In this document: one piece after another, positions 31,193 through 35,655 of the stretch
How the letters are laid out: every line of letters starts with the position of its first letter
Position numbering within the stretch: the first letter of the stretch is position 1
DNA from: Oscillibacter sp.
Lineage (GTDB): Bacteria; Bacillota; Clostridia; Oscillospirales; Oscillospiraceae
Direction: 5' to 3'
Assembly (NCBI GenBank): GCA_014799925.1
Contig: JAAVHC010000021.1
Span: forward strand, 1 to 35,655
Length of the DNA stretch: 35,655 nucleotides
Notes under the pieces: generated by a model
What the model saw: the letters and a program-made list of their open reading frames with translations, nothing else
The model's database searches: none
What the model was told of the DNA's origin: nothing
Position numbers and translations under genes: made by a program

Positions 31193-31831
31193 ATGGAGCA
31201 GTATTTCCCCTTCCAGACATCCCAGCTCCCCTACAGCTACGTGGCGCTGATGCCTCACTGCGACGCCAACACGCTGTACTACCACCACGATAAATATTAC
31301 GCCGAGACCGTCTACGAGCTCAACCGGCTGGCGGTGCGCCACCGGCTGACCGACCAGAGCCTGTCCCAGCTGGCGACGCAGGACTACAACATCCCCACCG
31401 CGCAGCAGAACCGGCTGAGGAACGCCGCCGGCGCGGTTTACAATCACCAGCTCTATTTCGACGGCATCAGCTGCAAGGCTGGTACGCCCCCCTTCAACCG
31501 CCTGACGGAGGTCATCACTACTACATACGGCTCTATGGCTCAGTTCCAGCAGCTTCTGACCGAGGCGGCGGAGAGCATCACCGGCTCCGGCTGGGTCTGG
31601 CTGGTGGCCGAGGGCGGCAAGGGCGTTCATATTGCCACCACCATCAATAACGAGGTCGTCCCCCTGACCTCCGTTACCCCCATTCTCATCATGGATATGT
31701 GGGAGCACGCCTACCTGACCCTGGATCACTTCGACAAGCCGTCCTATGTAAGCACCTGGTTCGACCTCATCAACTGGAACCGCGCCGAGGAGCGCTATCT
31801 CTCCGCCCTGGGCTCCGCGGCGGTGGGATGA
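31193..31831 (+). CDS. Superoxide dismutase, Fe/Mn family
   Basis: 212 residues from ATG 31193, seven bases after AAAGGAGG; the frame is open upstream but noncoding. HHDKYYAETVYELN near residue 32 supplies the first metal histidine, VYNHQLYFDGI the second, and ILIMDMWEHAYLTLD the Asp and third His. GSGWVWLVAEGGKGVHI is the family core. The enzyme dismutates superoxide in the cytoplasm, protecting oxygen-labile enzymes such as NrdD. Metal preference is unclear, and the second histidine motif (NHQLYF) differs from the usual NH..FW. Monocistronic, followed by a terminator. Confidence 0.93.
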   Translation: MEQYFPFQTSQLPYSYVALMPHCDANTLYYHHDKYYAETVYELNRLAVRHRLTDQSLSQLATQDYNIPTAQQNRLRNAAGAVYNHQLYFDGISCKAGTPPFNRLTEVITTTYGSMAQFQQLLTEAAESITGSGWVWLVAEGGKGVHIATTINNEVVPLTSVTPILIMDMWEHAYLTLDHFDKPSYVSTWFDLINWNRAEERYLSALGSAAVG

Positions 31832-31845
31832 CTCCTCAAGAGCTG

Positions 31846-31880
31846 CCCGCCTCATGGACACGTCCGTGGGGCGGGTTTTT
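31846..31880 (+). terminator. Terminator after superoxide dismutase
   Basis: CCCGCC / GGCGGG with an inner CATGGA/TCCGTG helix, followed by TTTTT. Confidence 0.75.
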
Positions 31881-31921
31881 ACACGCTTCCATGCAGGGGA
31901 GCGCATCCTTTGGACACGGCC

Positions 31922-31950
31922 TTGTTTTTTCCGGCAGGAAGGAGTAAAAT
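31922..31950 (+). promoter_or_regulatory. Promoter of the SLH-protein gene
   Basis: TTGTTT - 17 bp - TAAAAT, 36 bp before the ATG. Confidence 0.5.
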
Positions 31951-31986
31951 GATTCCATCACATTCTGACCGAAAGGAACAGCAGCT

Positions 31987-33156
31987 ATGAAGAAATTTTC
32001 CGCGCTCATTCTCGCGCTCATGATGTGCATGTCCCTGCTCCCCACCGCGCTTGCCGCCGATGGGTTCTCCGATGTGCCGGAGGACCACTGGGCCTGCGCC
32101 GACATCATGGCCTGCGCGGAGCAGGGGATCGTCACCGGCTACGAGGACGGGACCTTCCGCCCGGAGGATAACGTCACCGCCATCCAGTTCATCGTCATGA
32201 TGACCCGGACGTTCTACGCGGAGCAGGCTGCCGCCGTGGCCGGTACGGAGGGCCAGCCCTGGTACTACGCCAACACCAAGGTCGCGGAAGATGTGGGCAT
32301 GTCCAAGGGTCTCGCTGCTGTAGACGACACCCCCATGAACCGCTACAACATGGCAACTGCACTCTACAATACGCTGGTCAGCTTCGACAAAATCGGGGAT
32401 GAGCCTTATATTGTTGCGGCCTTTAACGCATCCAAAGCCTTTAAGGACTGGGACACCCTTATGATTAGCACCGCCTACGCCGTTCCGGTTGCGGAGTGCT
32501 ACGCTGCCGGCATCCTCACCGGCATGTCCGACGGAACCTTCTCCGGCGATTCCAACATGACCCGGGCACAGGCCTGTGCCGTGATTGTCCGGATGATGAA
32601 CCTCATAAACGGCGCCGCGCCCGTTACCCCTGCCACTCCGACCCAGCCGGAACAGCCCGAACAGCCGGAAGAGACCGGCACCGGCAAGCTGGCCAACGGC
32701 AAGGACATTACCACGGAAAACGTGCTGGAAATTCTGGCTCAGATTCAGGAAGAGTATCCTACTGACACAGTGTGGGACGCAAACGGAACTAACGGCAACT
32801 ACTACGCTACCGGTGGAAGCAGCGCCGAAGTAAAAGCCACAATGCCTGCTGTCAACACCACGTACGGCTGTGGCGGCTGGGCAGCCATGGTCTCCGACCG
32901 CATCTTCGGCCAATCCGGTGCGCCCGCTCGACAAGTGACCGATGCCAGCAAAATTCGCGCTGGCGATATCATCGTCATGCTCAACTCCAAAAATCAAATC
33001 CGACACGTAGCTATCGTTACCTGCGATGCCACCTACAACGGAACCTTCTGGGGTTACAGATACTGTGATGGCAACGATAATGGCACTGTGCAGTGGATGG
33101 AAAGCGGCCTTGTTGGTATAAACGGCAACCGCATCTACACCCGCTACCCCGACTGA
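31987..33156 (+). CDS. S-layer-homology surface protein with C-terminal Cys/His amidase-like domain
   Basis: 389 residues. Signal peptide (1-23: MKKFSALILALMMCMSLLPTA). SLH repeats: repeat 1 (26-75, GFSDVPEDHWACADIM and GIVTGYEDGTFRPEDNVT), a degenerate repeat 2 (about 90-135) and repeat 3 (165-215, AAGILTGMSDGTF and MTRAQACAVIVRMM). SLH domains anchor proteins to cell-wall polymers. A Pro/Glu-rich linker (TPTQPEQPEQPEE) leads to a C-terminal domain (240-389) with YGCGGWAAMVSDRIFG, a DIIVML strand and QIRHVAIVTCD. The Cys...His order suits a papain/NlpC-like fold. Similar tails occur in clostridial SLH proteins and are uncharacterised. Start supported by GAAAGGAA. Confidence 0.85.
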   Translation: MKKFSALILALMMCMSLLPTALAADGFSDVPEDHWACADIMACAEQGIVTGYEDGTFRPEDNVTAIQFIVMMTRTFYAEQAAAVAGTEGQPWYYANTKVAEDVGMSKGLAAVDDTPMNRYNMATALYNTLVSFDKIGDEPYIVAAFNASKAFKDWDTLMISTAYAVPVAECYAAGILTGMSDGTFSGDSNMTRAQACAVIVRMMNLINGAAPVTPATPTQPEQPEQPEETGTGKLANGKDITTENVLEILAQIQEEYPTDTVWDANGTNGNYYATGGSSAEVKATMPAVNTTYGCGGWAAMVSDRIFGQSGAPARQVTDASKIRAGDIIVMLNSKNQIRHVAIVTCDATYNGTFWGYRYCDGNDNGTVQWMESGLVGINGNRIYTRYPD

Positions 33157-33163
33157 TATGGAG

Positions 33164-33192
33164 CGCCCCCGTCCAGCGGACGGGGGCGTTTT
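33164..33192. terminator. Terminator between the convergent SLH and sigE genes
   Basis: CGCCCCCGTCC - AGC - GGACGGGGGCG is a perfect 11-bp stem. TTTT follows on the plus strand. Confidence 0.8.
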
Positions 33193-33215
33193 GCGGACCG
33201 TTCAGGGCGGGAGCG

Positions 33216-33929
33216 TCAGCTCATTTTCAGTATCTCCCGTTTCAGCCGGCTGATGATCCGCTTCTCCAGCCGGGAGATATAGGACTGGGAGATCCCCAAC
33301 CGGTCGGCAACCTCCTTCTGCGTCTGCTCCCTGCCGCCGCCCAGGCCAAAGCGGAGGGTAATGATCTCGCGCTCGCGGTCTGAGAGCTTTGCAATGGCGG
33401 CGGAGAGCAGCTGGCGGTCCACGTCGTCCTCGATGGGGCGCATGACCGTGTCCGCCTCGGTGCCCAGGACATCGCTGAGCAGAAGCTCGTTGCCGTCCCA
33501 GTCGGTATTGAGGGGTTCGTCCAGGCTGACCTCGCCCCGCTGGGAGGCGTTCTTGCGGAGGTACATCAGAATCTCATTTTCAATGCAGCGGCTGGCGTAG
33601 GTCGCCAGCTTGATGTTCTTGTCGGTGCGGTAGGTGTTGACGGACTTGATGAGGCCAATGGTGCCGATGGAGATCAGGTCCTCGATATTGATGCCCGTGT
33701 TCTCAAAACGGCGGGCGATGTAGACCACCAGACGGAGGTTGCGCTCAATGAGGATCTGGCGGGATTCCTCCTCTCCCGCGTCCAGACGGGCCAGGACTTC
33801 GGCCTCCTCCTCCCGGGGCAGGGGCGGCGGGAGGGCGTCGCTGCCGCCGATGTACTGAATTTTGCCGGGCCGGAGAAGCCCCAGCCGCTCCAGAAGGCGG
33901 CGGAGGGCGGCAAGCAGCTTACGCGGCAT
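33216..33929 (-). CDS. sigE: Mother-cell sporulation sigma factor, pro-sigma-E
   Basis: 237 residues. The short N-terminal pro-region ends in the hallmark [14 protein letters not shown]. Sigma-70 region 2 ([39 protein letters not shown] and [19 protein letters not shown]) and region 4 ([12 protein letters not shown] then [22 protein letters not shown]) follow. After asymmetric division it directs early mother-cell genes once SpoIIGA removes the pro-sequence. The start overlaps spoIIGA by 11 bp. The forespore factor gene sigG, usually next, is absent; a convergent SLH gene follows instead. Confidence 0.96.
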   Translation of the reverse strand: MPRKLLAALRRLLERLGLLRPGKIQYIGGSDALPPPLPREEEAEVLARLDAGEEESRQILIERNLRLVVYIARRFENTGINIEDLISIGTIGLIKSVNTYRTDKNIKLATYASRCIENEILMYLRKNASQRGEVSLDEPLNTDWDGNELLLSDVLGTEADTVMRPIEDDVDRQLLSAAIAKLSDREREIITLRFGLGGGREQTQKEVADRLGISQSYISRLEKRIISRLKREILKMS

Positions 33930-34785
33930 GGCGCAGGACCTCCTTTCCGTCGTCTCCGCCCCATAGGGCGGCGTAGCCGCCGCCGTCGGAGACGGGCGTG
34001 GGAGAGAGGGCCACGGTGACGGGCCCCAGCTGCCGTCCGTCCATGACGGCCCCGTCCGCCCGGAAGCACAGCAGCAATCCGCCGCGGATCCCCACCGCCT
34101 GGTAGGGCAGGAGGCGGAAGCCGGGTCCCAGCCTCTCCAGGCAGCGGGCGGCTCCCGCAGATTCCAGGCGGGAGAGGGCCTCCTTTTCCTCCGGGGTCCA
34201 GAGCGTCTCCAGGGCCTCCCAGTGGACGGTGAGCACCGGCGCGCCGGAAAGGCCGTCGGTAAGGGTGTTGCCGGTGTCCAGCAGGGCGGTAAGACCGGCC
34301 TCCCGGCCCTGGCGGGTCAGGGTGCAGCGGCAGAGCTGGCCCGCCAACCCGTGGCGGGCTCCGCCCCGGAATACCACCGACAGAACAAGGAAGCAGGCCC
34401 CGCCGGCCAGGAAAAATACCCGCCAGTTCAGAGTTGCCAGAATGGCCAGACCTTTATATTCCCGCATCAGCCGCACGCCCGCCACCAGAGCCCCCGCCAT
34501 GGCGCAGGAGAGCATGAAAAACAGCAGCAGCCTCCGCAAAAACGCCTCCCGCCGCCCGAAGGCCAGCCGGACCAGCCCCGCCGCCGCCAGCAGCTGAGGC
34601 AGGAAGGACGCCGCCATCCCCAGTCCCGGCAGGGCGCACAGCGCCCCGTATGTACCCCCCAGCAGCGACGCGGCCAGGATCCGCTTCTTTTCCAGCGGCA
34701 GCCCGGCCAGACGGCCCGTGACGTACAGCGCCGCGGCGTCGGTAAGACAGTTGAGCAGAAACGCCATATCCAAATAGATTATCAT
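33919..34785 (-). CDS. spoIIGA: Sigma-E processing peptidase SpoIIGA
   Basis: 288 residues from ATG 34785, with AAAGGAGG eight bases before it; an in-frame ATG at 34872 lies too far upstream. Five membrane segments fill the first half ([22 protein letters not shown], then [15 protein letters not shown] and others). The second half is an aspartic protease-like domain with the catalytic motif [11 protein letters not shown]. It sits in the septal membrane, and a forespore signal (SpoIIR in relatives) triggers cleavage of pro-sigma-E. Coupled to sigE by an 11-bp overlap, as expected for spoIIG. Confidence 0.94.
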   Translation of the reverse strand: MIIYLDMAFLLNCLTDAAALYVTGRLAGLPLEKKRILAASLLGGTYGALCALPGLGMAASFLPQLLAAAGLVRLAFGRREAFLRRLLLFFMLSCAMAGALVAGVRLMREYKGLAILATLNWRVFFLAGGACFLVLSVVFRGGARHGLAGQLCRCTLTRQGREAGLTALLDTGNTLTDGLSGAPVLTVHWEALETLWTPEEKEALSRLESAGAARCLERLGPGFRLLPYQAVGIRGGLLLCFRADGAVMDGRQLGPVTVALSPTPVSDGGGYAALWGGDDGKEVLRHAA

Positions 34786-34897
34786 ATTGGTTTCCTCCTT
34801 TGGACGGAAAGGGAAGGACTGAATGAATCGGCGCCGCGTGTCCCGGCAGAAAAATTTTCCGTCAGGACGCATGCGGGGATTTATTCAGCGCTTCCCT

Positions 34898-34930
34898 AGT
34901 ATACCCCTGTCCAAGGGAGGATTTTGTCAT
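34898..34930 (-). promoter_or_regulatory. Candidate spoIIG promoter with long spacer
   Basis: Minus-strand ATGACA - 21 bp - TATACT. No -35 is seen at 17 bp. The spoIIG promoter of B. subtilis also has an overlong spacer and depends on Spo0A. TGACAAA at the -35 resembles a weak Spo0A box. Confidence 0.45.
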
Positions 34931-35061
34931 TCCAAGGGCCCTTGCCGTCAAAAAAGACTGCCGCCCCGGAAACAACAATGCAATATGAATTCTTCATAAA
35001 GCGGTCAATCATTGATAAACGCATGAAGTGGAGTTCACCGACTGAGGGATGGAAAAGAAAA

Positions 35062-35090
35062 TTTACAGGAAGTCTCCAATCAGGTAAAAT
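35062..35090 (+). promoter_or_regulatory. Promoter of the tyrosine recombinase gene
   Basis: TTTACA - 17 bp - TAAAAT, 35 bp before the ATG at 35126. Confidence 0.5.
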
Positions 35091-35125
35091 GGGCCATACC
35101 ATAAACTTGAGCGGAGGCGGCAATC

Positions 35126-35655
35126 ATGGAAAATCGCATTCTGACAGACGATCAGTTCAGTTTATTCCGGCAGCACCTGAAGCTGGAGGAACGGGAGCAG
35201 AGCACTGTTGAAAAGTATCTGCGGGATTTACAGTTCTTCGCGGCATGGCTGGCTGGGCGGCCGGTGACGGCGGAGGTTGTGGCTGACTGGAAGAATTATT
35301 TACGTACAGAGAGTTATAAGCCGGAAACGATCAACTCAAAGTTATCGGCCCTGAACAAATTTTTCGCGTTCATGCAGTGGCCGGAGTGCCGCGCGAAATA
35401 TTTAAAAATACAGAGAAAACTGTTTCGCGGCACGGAAAGGGAGCTGACGAAGGAGGAATACCTGCGCCTTCTGGAAACCGCCAATGACGAAGGGAAGACC
35501 CGTCTGGCGCTGCTGATTGAGACCATCTGTGCCACCGGCATCCGCGTCTCGGAGGTGAAATATATAACGGTGGAGGCCGTTCAGACGGGTTATGTGGATG
35601 TTGCGCTGAAAGGCAAGATCCGCACCATTCTGCTGCCCGGAAAACTCTGCCGGAA
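35126..35655 (+). CDS. Tyrosine recombinase/integrase (XerD-like), N-terminal part (runs off the right edge)
   Basis: 176 codons are visible from ATG 35126, seven bases after GGAGG. The N-terminal SAM-like core-binding domain (FRQHLKLEEREQSTVEKYLRDL, then FFAAWLAGRPV and KPETINSKLSALNKFFAFM) is followed by the start of the catalytic domain, ELTKEEYLRLLETA. ATGIRVSE carries the first catalytic arginine. The His-x-x-Arg and Tyr lie beyond the edge. This may be a XerC/D-like resolvase or the integrase of an element starting here. Its position after spoIIG suggests an insertion boundary. Confidence 0.85.
   Translation, partial: MENRILTDDQFSLFRQHLKLEEREQSTVEKYLRDLQFFAAWLAGRPVTAEVVADWKNYLRTESYKPETINSKLSALNKFFAFMQWPECRAKYLKIQRKLFRGTERELTKEEYLRLLETANDEGKTRLALLIETICATGIRVSEVKYITVEAVQTGYVDVALKGKIRTILLPGKLCR

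Overview
The window looks like chromosome of an anaerobic, endospore-forming gut Clostridia, most likely in the Oscillospiraceae (Flavonifractor/Oscillibacter-like). This is inferred from gene content, not from a marker gene. It carries the spoIIGA-sigE pair, an oxygen-sensitive class III ribonucleotide reductase with NrdR boxes, an SLH-domain surface protein, a DUF3796/XRE pair and a ygeW-ygeY ureide locus. The DNA is GC-rich, so many long antisense reading frames exist and were discarded. I saw no rRNA, tRNA or CRISPR array.

Layout. 1-1900: edge of a mobile element with the parB start, parA, a C-terminally truncated serine recombinase and a 29-codon ORF. 2300-5000: a GH27 alpha-galactosidase with a Cys4 mini-protein, then an ArAE-type membrane protein. 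5070-7720: nrdD behind a sigma-A promoter overlapped by two NrdR boxes. 7560-8015: noncoding, hairpin-packed DNA. 8040-11400: a polar amino acid ABC transporter and a divergent LysR regulator with an operator between them. 11430-12050: a SLOG/YpsA-like protein. 12060-15910: a 1228-residue hybrid histidine kinase with two periplasmic substrate-binding domains. 16060-18660: a MATE exporter and an autoregulated DUF3796/XRE operon. 18770-20960: ftsE, ftsX and a GNAT acetyltransferase.

21000-27600 is a nitrogen and energy locus: carbamate kinase, YgeW carbamoyltransferase and YgeY hydrolase on the minus strand, and a divergent YheO-type regulator overlapping a fold-type II PLP enzyme on the plus strand. 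By analogy with ygeW/ygeX/ygeY clusters it should break ureido compounds from purines into carbamoyl phosphate (ATP via ArcC), ammonia and a keto acid. The PLP enzyme here is not the usual YgeX sequence. A threonine-synthase-like enzyme lies at 29.8 kb. Between them is an accessory island: two paralogous acidic mini-proteins, two divergent ribbon-helix-helix proteins sharing TGAAC operators, and a candidate type I toxin-antitoxin locus. 31-35 kb holds superoxide dismutase, an SLH protein, sigE/spoIIGA and the start of a tyrosine recombinase.

The most unusual content is noncoding. (i) A 75-bp paired-hairpin repeat (36 nt + TCA + 36 nt, loop ATCGA, one bulged A) keeps its geometry while its stems covary. 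(ii) A modular intergenic repeat with hairpins and an ACTACGGGGGT core occurs four times, with two related copies after nrdD. (iii) The two paired-hairpin sites at 3.8 and 29.6 kb each lie just downstream of a near-identical promoter, one facing the galactosidase and one the toxin. (iv) The toxin leader has four mutually complementary segments that could alternately hide or expose its ribosome binding site.
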